NCBI RefSeq assembly: GCF_000429545.1
Contig: NZ_AUCB01000021.1
Span: 25,500 to 89,499 of the forward strand
Origin: Arenibacter certesii DSM 19833
Lineage (GTDB): Bacteria > Bacteroidota > Bacteroidia > Flavobacteriales > Flavobacteriaceae
Direction: 5' to 3'
DNA length: 64,000 nt
Below are positions 9,026 through 17,321 of this stretch, one piece after another; the first letter of the stretch is position 1; each line of letters starts with the position of its first letter. Both the position numbers and the translations under genes were made by a program. Below the pieces are notes generated by a model. It did no database searches, was not told the origin of the DNA, and saw only the letters and a program-made list of their open reading frames with translations.

Positions 9026-9995
9026 GTACTTTATATTTTTTTCTCAATGAATTTAACGAGGCATTCAATTCGAACCCAAGTAGTAATATGATTGAATTTA
9101 GCCAAATAAAAACCAATAATATCAGCAAGCCACTTAAAGCCCCATATAATTCGTTATACCGGGCAAACTTTTCCACATACACCCCAAAAAAATAAGAGGT
9201 TACAATAAAGAGCAGCGTGGTCATTGAAGCTCCTGCAGAGAAAAATTTAGCTTGCTTGCCCTCTTTGGTCCCAAAATAATACAAAACTGCCGTTATAAAA
9301 TAAAAAAGAAGTCCCAAAAATACAAACTTGCCCCACTGCACCAATGCAAAATCGTTTTCATCTACGTTCAAGGCATTTTTACCATGTATTATTTCATAAA
9401 GCCCCCCTAAGATATAGGCCTCAAAATAAACGTATACCACGGCACCTACCAAAAGGAGAACCGACAAGAACAACCCAACGGCTAAGGCCGTTAAATACTG
9501 TCTTACAATACTTCTATTAGGACTAACGTGATACGAGGTTTCGAAGCCGCCAAATATAGCATTAACCCCATTGGCCATTAAAAAAATAGAGGTGAAAAAG
9601 GCAAGCGCCGAAGAAAGGAGATCTCCTCTTTCCTGTGCTTTTATCTGCAAATAGATTTCACTAAAGTATTCTCCCGTAGCAGTAGGAAGAAAAGCCTCTA
9701 AAAACTCTAAAAATTCCGCATCAAAATTAGAGTTTTCCAATGCGACATAGGGAATGATAAAAGGAACTAATGTCAATAGAAATATCAATAACGGAAATAG
9801 CGCTAGGAATAAGCTAAATGCAATAGCACTGGCCCTTGTAGACACCGCTCCCTTTATAATTCCAAAGACATACATTTCAATAAGATCGTAGGATGACAAG
9901 CCTTCAAACCCCGGTAATTTAATATTCTTCAGCAATCTTATTACCAAATTAAGAACCGGTATCCTCTCTAGCTTTTCCTCAATCTCTTTTGACAT
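9009..9995 (-). CDS. YihY/BrkB family inner-membrane protein
   Basis: 328 residues with about six membrane helices. The family hallmark is the first helix region RASAIAFSLFLALFPLLIFLLT (roughly residues 57-78) and the later FFTSIFLMANGVNAIFGG. The family was once called RNase BN, wrongly; its role is unsettled (virulence-factor BrkB in Bordetella). It starts directly after the nadC stop with no spacer and overlaps the DUF2147 gene, so it is mid-operon. Confidence 0.9.
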   Translation of the reverse strand: MSKEIEEKLERIPVLNLVIRLLKNIKLPGFEGLSSYDLIEMYVFGIIKGAVSTRASAIAFSLFLALFPLLIFLLTLVPFIIPYVALENSNFDAEFLEFLEAFLPTATGEYFSEIYLQIKAQERGDLLSSALAFFTSIFLMANGVNAIFGGFETSYHVSPNRSIVRQYLTALAVGLFLSVLLLVGAVVYVYFEAYILGGLYEIIHGKNALNVDENDFALVQWGKFVFLGLLFYFITAVLYYFGTKEGKQAKFFSAGASMTTLLFIVTSYFFGVYVEKFARYNELYGALSGLLILLVFIWLNSIILLLGFELNASLNSLRKKYKVHGKKK

Positions 9996-10853
9996 CTATA
10001 TGGCTTTAAGGCTTAAATCCATATTGTAAACCGAGTGGGTCAATGCCCCGGAAGATATATAATTCACGCCACATGCCGCATATTTGGCAATGGTATGCTC
10101 ATTAATCCCTCCAGAGGACTCCGTTAAACAGGCGTCTCCAATTATTTCTACAGCTCTTTTGGTATCTTCTAAACTGAAATTATCTAGCAGTATCCGGTAA
10201 ACCCCTTTAGAAGCCAATATTTCCTTAACCTCGGTTAGGTTTCTAGCCTCTACTATAATTTTCAGGTCTTTTTGGTTATCAGCTAAATATGTATGGGTCT
10301 TTTCAATTGCTTTGGTAATACCTCCCGCAAAATCTATGTGATTATCCTTTAACATAATCATATCGTAAAGGGCAAATCTGTGATTCTCCCCTCCTCCTAT
10401 TTTTACTGCCCATTTCTCTAAAGCCCTTATACCGGGCGTAGTTTTTCTAGTATCCAATATTTTGGTTTCGGTTCCTTTAAGTAAATTTGCAAAATAATTG
10501 GTTTTCGTGGCAATAGCACTCATTCGCTGCATTGCATTTAGCACAAGGCGCTCTGCCTTAAGAATGCTTTGGGAATTACCCGAAACATGAAACACAACAT
10601 CTCCGAACTTTACTGACTCACCATCCTTAACAAAAACCTCAATTTCCAAGGTTTTATCTATATATTGAAATACTAGTTGGGCAAATTCTACCCCAGCAAT
10701 AATCCCCTTATCCTTTACCAATAATTTTGCTTTTCCTTGTGCGGAGGGGGGTATACATGCCAAAGAACTATGATCGCCATCACCAACATCTTCCCGTACA
10801 GCATTTTTAATAATTAGATCTAACTCGGTTCTAAATTGTTCTTCTGAAATCAT
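9996..10853 (-). CDS. nadC: quinolinate phosphoribosyltransferase (nicotinate-nucleotide pyrophosphorylase)
   Basis: 285 residues. It converts quinolinate and PRPP to nicotinate mononucleotide in de novo NAD synthesis. Seen: REDVGDGDHSS at the N-terminus, LNAMQRMSAIAT, the catalytic-site stretch LDTRKTTPGIRALEKWAV followed by GGGENHRFALYDMIMLKDNH, and SSGGI/ SSGALTHS near the end, all standard for NadC. First gene of the operon leading through yihY to priA. Confidence 0.97.
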   Translation of the reverse strand: MISEEQFRTELDLIIKNAVREDVGDGDHSSLACIPPSAQGKAKLLVKDKGIIAGVEFAQLVFQYIDKTLEIEVFVKDGESVKFGDVVFHVSGNSQSILKAERLVLNAMQRMSAIATKTNYFANLLKGTETKILDTRKTTPGIRALEKWAVKIGGGENHRFALYDMIMLKDNHIDFAGGITKAIEKTHTYLADNQKDLKIIVEARNLTEVKEILASKGVYRILLDNFSLEDTKRAVEIIGDACLTESSGGINEHTIAKYAACGVNYISSGALTHSVYNMDLSLKAI

Positions 10854-11053
10854 ATCGCAACTATTTTCATGCTAATTTAATAAAATGTTTGGGTTGTAAA
10901 GAGTTTATTACACCCAAAGACGTACCGATTTCCCTCGCTTTTGGCGATCTGTATTAGTTAACCACATATATCGCCTGATTGTCATTAGTTGATAACTAAA
11001 TAAGGATAGATCTATATTTTTAATTTTTCTTATGGTAAATAAAATTAGCAGCT

Positions 11054-11061
11054 TATTTTTG
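11054..11061 (+). promoter_or_regulatory. probable -7 element giving a leaderless rlmH transcript
   Basis: TATTTTTG matches TAnnTTTG and ends only 4 bases before the rlmH ATG. Transcription would therefore begin at or next to the start codon. No clean TTG is seen at -33. Confidence 0.4.
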
Positions 11062-11065
11062 CCCC

Positions 11066-11539
11066 ATGACCATAAAGCTACTTGTTCTGGGAAAAACGGA
11101 CAGCGCTCCCTTGATCCAATTAATTGGAGAATATCAAAATCGATTAAAGCACTATGTGCGATTTGAATTAGATATTGTTCCCGATATAAAAAACACCAAA
11201 AATCTTTCTGAGAAACAGCAAAAAGATAAGGAAGGGGAAGCCATATTAAATAGATTAAACCCTACAGATATCCTCATTTTATTAGACGAGAAAGGGAAGC
11301 AGAAAACCTCTTTAGAATTCTCCCAATATGTACAAAAGAAAATGAACTCAGGAATAAAGCAGTTGGTTTTAGTTGTTGGTGGGCCTTATGGATTTAGTGA
11401 TGCCGTTTACCAAAAGTCCCAAGGGTCGCTTAGTTTATCCAAAATGACCTTTTCTCATCAGATGGTGCGTTTATTTGTGGTAGAGCAGCTGTATAGAGCT
11501 TTTACCATCCTAAAAAACGAACCCTACCATCATCAATAA
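11066..11539 (+). CDS. rlmH: 23S rRNA (pseudouridine1915-N3)-methyltransferase RlmH
   Basis: 157 residues, the usual size of this SPOUT methyltransferase. The AdoMet-binding knot is visible as LLDEKGKQKTS and LVVGGPYGFSDAVY, followed by the C-terminal SLSKMTFSHQMVRLFVVEQLYRAF and the conserved end ILKNEPYHHQ. It methylates m3-Psi1915 in helix 69 of 23S rRNA on assembled 70S ribosomes. Divergent from nadC and probably monocistronic. Confidence 0.97.
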   Translation: MTIKLLVLGKTDSAPLIQLIGEYQNRLKHYVRFELDIVPDIKNTKNLSEKQQKDKEGEAILNRLNPTDILILLDEKGKQKTSLEFSQYVQKKMNSGIKQLVLVVGGPYGFSDAVYQKSQGSLSLSKMTFSHQMVRLFVVEQLYRAFTILKNEPYHHQ

Positions 11540-11577
11540 GCATTTTTAATTAGCGCAAAGGAGAGGATAAATGCCAG

Positions 11578-11683
11578 TATTAGAAAGACAACTATCACAT
11601 TTCAAAATTAAAAACCCCGAGAACTTTACCTACCAAAAGGATTAAATCAAGGCAAATATAGTTCCCAGGGAGTCTTTCTAATA
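11578..11683. repeat. 12-bp inverted repeat between rlmH and serA
   Basis: TATTAGAAAGAC (11578-11589) and its exact complement (11672-11683) lie 82 bases apart in the gap between two convergent genes. No T-tract follows. It may be chance, a remnant of a small mobile element, or the base of a long hairpin shared by both 3' ends. Confidence 0.3.
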
Positions 11684-11699
11684 TAATGTACTACTTCAA

Positions 11700-13592
11700 T
11701 TAGTACAACACCCTGAATTTAATAGTATTGTCTATCTTTTTTAAGGCTTTAATAACATCTTTATTGTACTTCTTGTCCAGATCCGTTATAACATAGCCCA
11801 ACTCACTATCTGTAGACAAATACTGTCCTGAAATATTCATGTTAAAACGCGCCAAAACTTCGTTGATTTTAGCCATTACTCCAGGCACATTTTTATGGAT
11901 GTGCAAAAAGCGATGTGCATTATTTTGTTTTGGCAATCTAATATTCGGAAAATTAACGGCATCTACAGTATTCCCAGAATTTATATAATCCTTTATTTTA
12001 TTGGGAACAAATTCTGCAATATCTCGTTGTGCCTCTTCGGTACTTCCTCCAATATGCGGAGTTAGTATTACATTCTGCAAACCTTTTAGTTCAGTATAAA
12101 ATTCACCATTGCCTCTAGGTTCTTCAGGGAATACATCTATAGCAGCACCAGCGATCTTACCGCTTTTTAATGCAGCTGCCAAAGCGGCAATATCCACAAC
12201 AAAACCTCTAGATAAGTTTACAAAGAGCGCTCCATCTCTCATTTGATTGATTTCTCGCTCTCCTATAAAATTATAATTGGCCTTATTATCATCTATATGC
12301 AAGGTAACCACGTCTGAGATATTCAAAAGTTCTTCCAAGGAATTGCACCTTGTAGCATTCCCCAAAGCAAGCTGATCACCAACATCGTAGTAATAGACTC
12401 GCATACCAAGGGCTTCCGCCAACACGGATAGTTGTTTACCAATATTACCATATCCTACAATCCCTAAGTTCTTACCTCTAACTTCTTTAGAGTTTGCAGC
12501 AGTTTTATTCCACTCCCCCGCATGAATTTCCGTACTTCGAGGGAAAATACTCCTCATCAGCATAATAATCTCTCCAATGGCAAGCTCTACCACGGATCTG
12601 GTATTACTATAGGGTGCGTTAAATACAGCCACCCCTCTTTTTTTACATGCTTCTAAATCTATTTGGGTGGTCCCAATACAAAAAGCGCCCACTACCATTA
12701 ATTTTTCTGCAGCTTCCAAAACCTTCTCGGTAACCTGGGTCTTAGAACGTATTCCCAGTACATGGACATCCTTTACTTTTTCAATAAGTTCTTCCTCTGT
12801 TAAACTATGAGTAAGGAGCTCTACAGAAAAACCTTCTGCTGAAAGGGCGTCAAAGGCATCTGAATGGATGTTTTCCAATAATAAAATCTTGATTCTGTTT
12901 TTGGGGTAGGATATTTTTCTAGGCAATTTATTTACAAATAAAAATTCATCTAAATTAGGCGTAATATAATCTGCATTCTTTGCAGCCTTCTCTCTGTGCA
13001 CATTCTCGGTATAAGCGAAAAACTTATCGGCAATACCAGCCTCACGCATTACATAATCGCTATAACCATCACCAATGACCTGAACTTCTCCTTGAAGTCC
13101 CAGGTTTTTTAGGCACTCTATTTTCCCGTTATGTGAGGACAATACATTATCTTCATCAAAACCGATTATATTTCCATCTTGATCAAATTTAAAAGTGTTT
13201 GCATACACCCTATCTGCAGGAATATTGTACGCCTCCACTATAGGATCTATAAACTCTTTAAATCCAGCAGAAATCACATAAATATCATCCGAATAGGTCT
13301 CAAAAAACTCTTTATTGGATTCTATTGATTTGGAAATTTTGTGGCGCAGTAATTCTACCAATTCCACCAAATCATCTTTATGGGCATTCAATAGCTTAAT
13401 GCGCTTTTCCAAGGATTCCGTAAACGAGATATCACCATCTATTCCTAAATTGGTGATTTTTTGAATCTCCTCGATTATTTCATCCTTATCACTTCTATCT
13501 TTTAGTGTGATTTCGGCCAAAACATCCAGGGCTTCTACCCTAGTAAGAGTACTGTCAAAATCAAACACATATTTTCTGCTTTCTACAACCAT
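11700..13592 (-). CDS. serA: bifunctional phosphoserine phosphatase-like / D-3-phosphoglycerate dehydrogenase fusion
   Basis: 630 residues, against ~410 for E. coli SerA. Residues 1-~225 are a HAD phosphatase of the SerB type: DFDSTLT (11-17), VISAGF and GDGYSD motifs. From ~232 follows a complete phosphoglycerate dehydrogenase: Rossmann motif GYGNIGKQ, substrate-site HIGGSTEEAQ and a C-terminal ACT domain (~555-630, HIHKNVPGVMAKINEVLA). One polypeptide would thus carry the first and last steps of serine synthesis; the ACT domain suggests feedback by serine. Such fusions occur in Bacteroidota. It is convergent with rlmH. Confidence 0.92.
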   Translation of the reverse strand: MVVESRKYVFDFDSTLTRVEALDVLAEITLKDRSDKDEIIEEIQKITNLGIDGDISFTESLEKRIKLLNAHKDDLVELVELLRHKISKSIESNKEFFETYSDDIYVISAGFKEFIDPIVEAYNIPADRVYANTFKFDQDGNIIGFDEDNVLSSHNGKIECLKNLGLQGEVQVIGDGYSDYVMREAGIADKFFAYTENVHREKAAKNADYITPNLDEFLFVNKLPRKISYPKNRIKILLLENIHSDAFDALSAEGFSVELLTHSLTEEELIEKVKDVHVLGIRSKTQVTEKVLEAAEKLMVVGAFCIGTTQIDLEACKKRGVAVFNAPYSNTRSVVELAIGEIIMLMRSIFPRSTEIHAGEWNKTAANSKEVRGKNLGIVGYGNIGKQLSVLAEALGMRVYYYDVGDQLALGNATRCNSLEELLNISDVVTLHIDDNKANYNFIGEREINQMRDGALFVNLSRGFVVDIAALAAALKSGKIAGAAIDVFPEEPRGNGEFYTELKGLQNVILTPHIGGSTEEAQRDIAEFVPNKIKDYINSGNTVDAVNFPNIRLPKQNNAHRFLHIHKNVPGVMAKINEVLARFNMNISGQYLSTDSELGYVITDLDKKYNKDVIKALKKIDNTIKFRVLY

Positions 13593-13908
13593 ATTAGCGT
13601 GAAAAAAATTAAGCAGTAAAAGTATGAATAATTATCGTTAGACGCCTTAAACTCAATAAAAAACTAAGTGAACAGTTGATTTTTTAACCAAGAAGTAAGA
13701 AAATGATTGTTTTGGAACAATAATTTTAACAAATCCTAAAAAGCACCTTGCCAAAAAAGGTTTTACTCTGCAGATTACCATCAATTCCGCATCACCATTA
13801 CTCAAAATAAATCATGTAATTTTCGCCAATCAATAGCCCATTCCAAAGCCATAATAAAAAAAGACCTGCTACCCGAACTCATAGGTATTTAAGATTAGAA
13901 ACAACGCT
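13593..13908. other. intergenic region upstream of serA
   Basis: AT-rich, no credible gene. It must hold the serA promoter (minus strand) and the 3' end of the DUF3307 transcript, but I see no clean TAnnTTTG element or strong terminator. Only a small hairpin ACCTT/AAGGT is visible near 13743-13760. Confidence 0.4.
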
Positions 13909-14610
13909 TTATCTTGTCCACATATAAAGCAAACCAGTAATGATAGCCAACCCAAAACTCAATAAGGTACCAATCAAAATATATTCTGTAAGCTTACGGG
14001 AATTACTTTCCTTAAGATCGTTAAATCTAAATACAGACTTAGCGGTTATTAACAATCCTATTGCCTCCCAACGCCCTAAAATGATAAAGGTAAGCACAAA
14101 CAAGCGCTCTATAATGCCAATATACTTTCCGGCATTTGGAAGGGATTTATGATCTAACTCTATCTTATCCGACATCCCACCTAAAAGCTTTGCCATTACT
14201 ATGGATGATGGGAACCCTACAAATACCACCGCCGTTACCAATGCCCAATCAATTTCTTTTATCAAACTTAAGGTATGCTCCATAAAATTTGAATAATAAG
14301 CACAACTATAAAGTACTGCAATATGAAATAGTTGATCTATAAAGAAGGGAATGGCCTTGTTCTTAAAATAAGGGTTAGCGTACAGTTTACCAAGGTCTAT
14401 AAGATAATGTGATACAGCAATCAGTACCGCCCATCTCCAGAGATTTAAATCCCATAACAGTAGCATTACCAGTCCAAAATGAATCAACGTATGAAGGTAT
14501 AAGTAACTAGATGTGATTTTATTGACCTCCTTATGAACCACCCATCGGTTAGGTTGCAGCATAAAATCCCCAATTAGATGGGCCAATAAAAGTGTAGTAA
14601 ATAATATCAT
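13909..14610 (-). CDS. DUF3307 membrane protein
   Basis: 233 residues with about six membrane helices. The family phrases are present: LLAHLIGDFMLQP at the N-terminus, HTLIHFGLVMLLLW and ISHYLIDLGK-like AVSHYLIDLGKLY, with His and Asp residues inside the membrane. The start overlaps the satD stop by 4 bases, so the two are co-translated. SatD/DUF3307 pairs are common in Bacteroidota and some Firmicutes; the function is not known. Confidence 0.85.
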   Translation of the reverse strand: MILFTTLLLAHLIGDFMLQPNRWVVHKEVNKITSSYLYLHTLIHFGLVMLLLWDLNLWRWAVLIAVSHYLIDLGKLYANPYFKNKAIPFFIDQLFHIAVLYSCAYYSNFMEHTLSLIKEIDWALVTAVVFVGFPSSIVMAKLLGGMSDKIELDHKSLPNAGKYIGIIERLFVLTFIILGRWEAIGLLITAKSVFRFNDLKESNSRKLTEYILIGTLLSFGLAIITGLLYMWTR

Positions 14611-15218
14611 ACCTTTATTTCCTTGATTACTGATTCATAATACTGCAACAGATCCTCCACCAAATCCATTCTTGCTCGGTTTAGGCGCTGACTCACTGCA
14701 GATTGATTTATACCCAAACGATCGGCAATTTGTTGTTGCGATTCGGTTGGATTCCCTAAGGTTAACTGCACTATTTCCGCAGAAACTACAGACCAACTAT
14801 CCATAAAGTCCAACGCAAGGCTTAAAATGAGATTTAGGGTCCTGTCCTCTTTTTCGGTCCCAGTTACTACCGCAAGGTTTAGCTTTTTCTCCCTTAATGT
14901 TTCAAAAATTCTTCCCGAACGTTGGTGTGCCTCACCATTAGACTGACTTACGCTACTTGCTAAAAAAGTCACCTTCCCCAACCCTATGCCCATCCTAACA
15001 TCCAAAGGCTTTATCTGCTTAATAATGGCCTTAATCTGTATAGCCATGCGCAATGCATTTTCTGGCGTAGTTTTTATCTGAAATTCATCTCCTCTATAGA
15101 TTTCCCAGTCCCCAGGAGTCTCACCTGTATTTACCAAGTATGCTTTTAAAGCCCTCATCCAATCGGATGATTGATCTATTTGAGAGTTAATTATATCACC
15201 TGTAATAATTGCTACCAT
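14607..15218 (-). CDS. SatD-family protein with helix-turn-helix
   Basis: 203 residues. It begins MVAIITGDIINSQ, the SatD-family hallmark, followed by EIYRGDEFQ, reminiscent of the metal-binding core of nucleotide cyclase-like folds. The C-terminal third holds a helix-turn-helix (about 157-182, ESQQQIADRLGINQSAVSQR). A combined sensor/DNA-binding protein is inferred. The promoter region contains three regularly spaced repeats that are good operator candidates. Coupled to the DUF3307 membrane protein downstream. Confidence 0.82.
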   Translation of the reverse strand: MVAIITGDIINSQIDQSSDWMRALKAYLVNTGETPGDWEIYRGDEFQIKTTPENALRMAIQIKAIIKQIKPLDVRMGIGLGKVTFLASSVSQSNGEAHQRSGRIFETLREKKLNLAVVTGTEKEDRTLNLILSLALDFMDSWSVVSAEIVQLTLGNPTESQQQIADRLGINQSAVSQRLNRARMDLVEDLLQYYESVIKEIKV

Positions 15219-15222
15219 ATTA

Positions 15223-15300
15223 ATAAGCTATAAAGCTAATATACAATAATATAAGCTAAAGTGCTAATATACCAAAATATAAGTGAAATACCTAATACTC
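15223..15300. promoter_or_regulatory. three 28-bp-spaced direct repeats upstream of satD (candidate operators)
   Basis: Copies at 15223-15244, 15251-15272 and 15279-15300 start exactly 28 bases apart. The consensus begins ATAAGCTA and ends GCTAATATAC. Copies 1 and 2 match at 19 of 22 positions, copies 2 and 3 at 15 of 22. Copy 1 begins 5 bases from the satD start codon, so binding would cover promoter and leader. Autoregulation by the SatD HTH is inferred. Confidence 0.6.
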
Positions 15301-15386
15301 ACCATGTTCATATAAATGACCCTCAGAAACAAAATCATCATGCAACCGAATATCACGATAGCAAAGCCAGCAGAAAGTTAGTTCGA

Positions 15387-15839
15387 CTAAAACCAACGCC
15401 TTACCCCTACACAGTATTTTTGGAATTCTTTAGGAAATTTTTCAAACAGCACTTCTTCTTCCGGAATAATTTGAAAAGCATTCATATAGTACACAAAACC
15501 GGCCGCAAGCAAAGTATTAAATGCATTTCCCAGATACAATCCCCATCCTAACAAAAGAAGTAACAATGCCAAGTACATAGGGTTCCTAGAATATTTATAC
15601 AAACCTCGCGTTACTAGTGTGGATACATTTGAAGGCGTGGAGGGGTTTATTGTGGTGCTTGCCCTGAAAAATTGAGCCAAAGAAATAACACCTATAACTC
15701 CAGCCATAGCGAAAAAAAAGAGCATTAAATAGCTTCTTCCAAAAAAGTCGAAATATCCGACTGGTAAATATTCTGCGAGAATAAACATTAATCCAGCAAA
15801 CAAAATAACAACGACCAATGGTGGAATTTTTAATTTCAT
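15387..15839 (-). CDS. isoprenylcysteine carboxyl methyltransferase (ICMT)-family membrane protein
   Basis: 150 residues, four membrane helices. The C-terminal half has the family core: TRGLYKYSRNPMYLALLLLL followed by a hydrophobic hairpin and EEEVLFEKFPKEFQKYC, which binds AdoMet at the membrane interface in PEMT/ICMT proteins. The bacterial substrate is unknown; lipid or isoprenoid methylation is plausible. It lies upstream of satD on the same strand with a 168-base gap holding the repeats. Confidence 0.85.
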   Translation of the reverse strand: MKLKIPPLVVVILFAGLMFILAEYLPVGYFDFFGRSYLMLFFFAMAGVIGVISLAQFFRASTTINPSTPSNVSTLVTRGLYKYSRNPMYLALLLLLLGWGLYLGNAFNTLLAAGFVYYMNAFQIIPEEEVLFEKFPKEFQKYCVGVRRWF

Positions 15840-15932
15840 ACATTAAAAATAAAACATAAATAAAATTACTACTTTTGAATCTACCAAAATAATTTATATA
15901 AGCTTACCCTACAACAATAAAAAATAATTGGA

Positions 15933-16514
15933 ATGCAATTGGTATTCGCTACAAATAATCGCAACAAGCTACAAGAGGTTCAAAAGTTATTCCCACCAGA
16001 AATAACACTACTGTCCTTGGAGGATATTGGTTGCCACGAAGAAATAGAGGAAACCGAATCCACCTTGGAAGGAAACGCTATTCTAAAGGCCAATTTCATC
16101 ACCAAAAACTACGGGTATTCCTGTTTCGCGGATGACACAGGGCTACTAGTAGATGCCCTAGACGGTGCACCGGGGGTACATTCCGCAAGATATGCAGGAG
16201 ATCAAAAAAATACAGAGGACAATATAAATAAGTTATTGACTAACCTAGAGGGAGAATCCAACCGGTCTGCACATTTTAAAACCGTCATCGCCTTAAATTA
16301 CAATAACGAACAATTTCTTTTTCAAGGTATCGTAACAGGCTATCTCGCGACAGAGAGAAAAGGAGCAAAAGGATTTGGCTACGACCCTATCTTTATTCCA
16401 GATGGCTATGATAAAACTTTTGCGGAATTGTCATTAGACATTAAAAATCAAATAAGTCACAGAGCCAAGGCAACTCAACAATTGTTGGCTTTCTTTAAAA
16501 CAAACCACCCCTAA
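15933..16514 (+). CDS. rdgB: non-canonical purine NTP pyrophosphatase (RdgB/HAM1)
   Basis: 193 residues. It removes dITP, ITP and XTP from the nucleotide pool. Standard features: MQLVFATNNRNKLQEVQKL (phosphate-binding start), EETESTLEGNAILKA, CFADDTGLLVDALDGAPGVHSARYAG and the closing GFGYDPIFIPDGYDKTFAEL with SHRAKA. Full length and undamaged. The next gene starts 23 bases later on the same strand. Confidence 0.97.
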   Translation: MQLVFATNNRNKLQEVQKLFPPEITLLSLEDIGCHEEIEETESTLEGNAILKANFITKNYGYSCFADDTGLLVDALDGAPGVHSARYAGDQKNTEDNINKLLTNLEGESNRSAHFKTVIALNYNNEQFLFQGIVTGYLATERKGAKGFGYDPIFIPDGYDKTFAELSLDIKNQISHRAKATQQLLAFFKTNHP

Positions 16515-16537
16515 ATACATATCCCCCCACTCCAAAG

Positions 16538-17152
16538 ATGAAAAAAAACATATTTTTTAAGAGCAAGGAAACTATAGGGGGCATATTAATCGCTGCTTTT
16601 GCCGCCTTATTAGCCATTACAGAATTAATCAACAGCAACCTAGAGGAACAAACCATTATTTCCCAAAACCAACAGGTAAGTTACTCCAACTGGTACCAAG
16701 CCAAAAGCATCAAGCAAAACCTAAAGGAAAGTGAATTGGACTTTCTAAAAGCTTTTATGGAAATTGGGATAGTACCTCCAGAGAAACATCAGAATTTTAA
16801 AAATATAATGGCCCATACCAAATCTATGGTCATTAAATATGAGGCGGAAAAAACCGAACTACTTGTAGGATCTTCCAATATTCCACGCCAATATTGGGCT
16901 CAAGATTTGGACGGAGAAATGGGAAAGATAATAGGCGTAAAGGAATGGATCTCCATGACACAAAAGTATGAGGAGGCCTCCCAAAAAATGAATTTCGCCA
17001 AATTACTCTTTCAAATCTGCATAGTACTATGTGCTGTATGTATTGTAATAAGGGATAATAAAAAATTACAATCCAATTTTATCTATTTATCATTATTTTT
17101 TGGCGCACTGGGCATAACATCAGCTATATATGGATGTGTTTTAGCCTTTTAA
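16538..17152 (+). CDS. membrane protein of unknown function
   Basis: 204 residues, not recognised. An N-terminal membrane helix (about 13-30) is followed by an external, mainly helical region (~31-150) with Trp/Tyr and acidic residues, then two membrane helices (~155-172, ~180-200). This layout resembles small sensor-like or chemoreceptor-like membrane proteins, but no domain is identifiable. Its closeness to rdgB (23 bases) suggests co-transcription. Confidence 0.65.
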   Translation: MKKNIFFKSKETIGGILIAAFAALLAITELINSNLEEQTIISQNQQVSYSNWYQAKSIKQNLKESELDFLKAFMEIGIVPPEKHQNFKNIMAHTKSMVIKYEAEKTELLVGSSNIPRQYWAQDLDGEMGKIIGVKEWISMTQKYEEASQKMNFAKLLFQICIVLCAVCIVIRDNKKLQSNFIYLSLFFGALGITSAIYGCVLAF

Positions 17153-17182
17153 GAAGGTTAGAAATGAACTTAAAATAAATTA

Positions 17183-17211
17183 TTGTAATTTAAAAATAAA
17201 CACTACCTTTG
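17183..17211 (+). promoter_or_regulatory. promoter of the DEAD-box helicase gene
   Basis: TTG at 17183-17185, 18 bases spacer, then TACCTTTG at 17204-17211: a textbook Bacteroidota sigma-ABfr promoter. It predicts a leader of about 100 nt before the ATG at 17322. Confidence 0.7.
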
Positions 17212-17270
17212 CCGCTTTAATTAACGCCGCTGGTATAGCATGTGTTGTAGTGAGTCTTAATAGGTTATAA

Positions 17271-17310
17271 AAATAATCGCTCCGATCAACATACATATTT
17301 GCGATTATTT
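17271..17310 (+). promoter_or_regulatory. 10-bp leader hairpin in front of the DEAD-box helicase
   Basis: AAATAATCGC (17271-17280) and GCGATTATTT (17301-17310) are exact complements with a 20-base loop, ending 11 bases before the ATG. The stem would occlude the ribosome entry region, and an RNA helicase is encoded directly behind it. Confidence 0.55.
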
Positions 17311-17321
17311 AATAACATATT

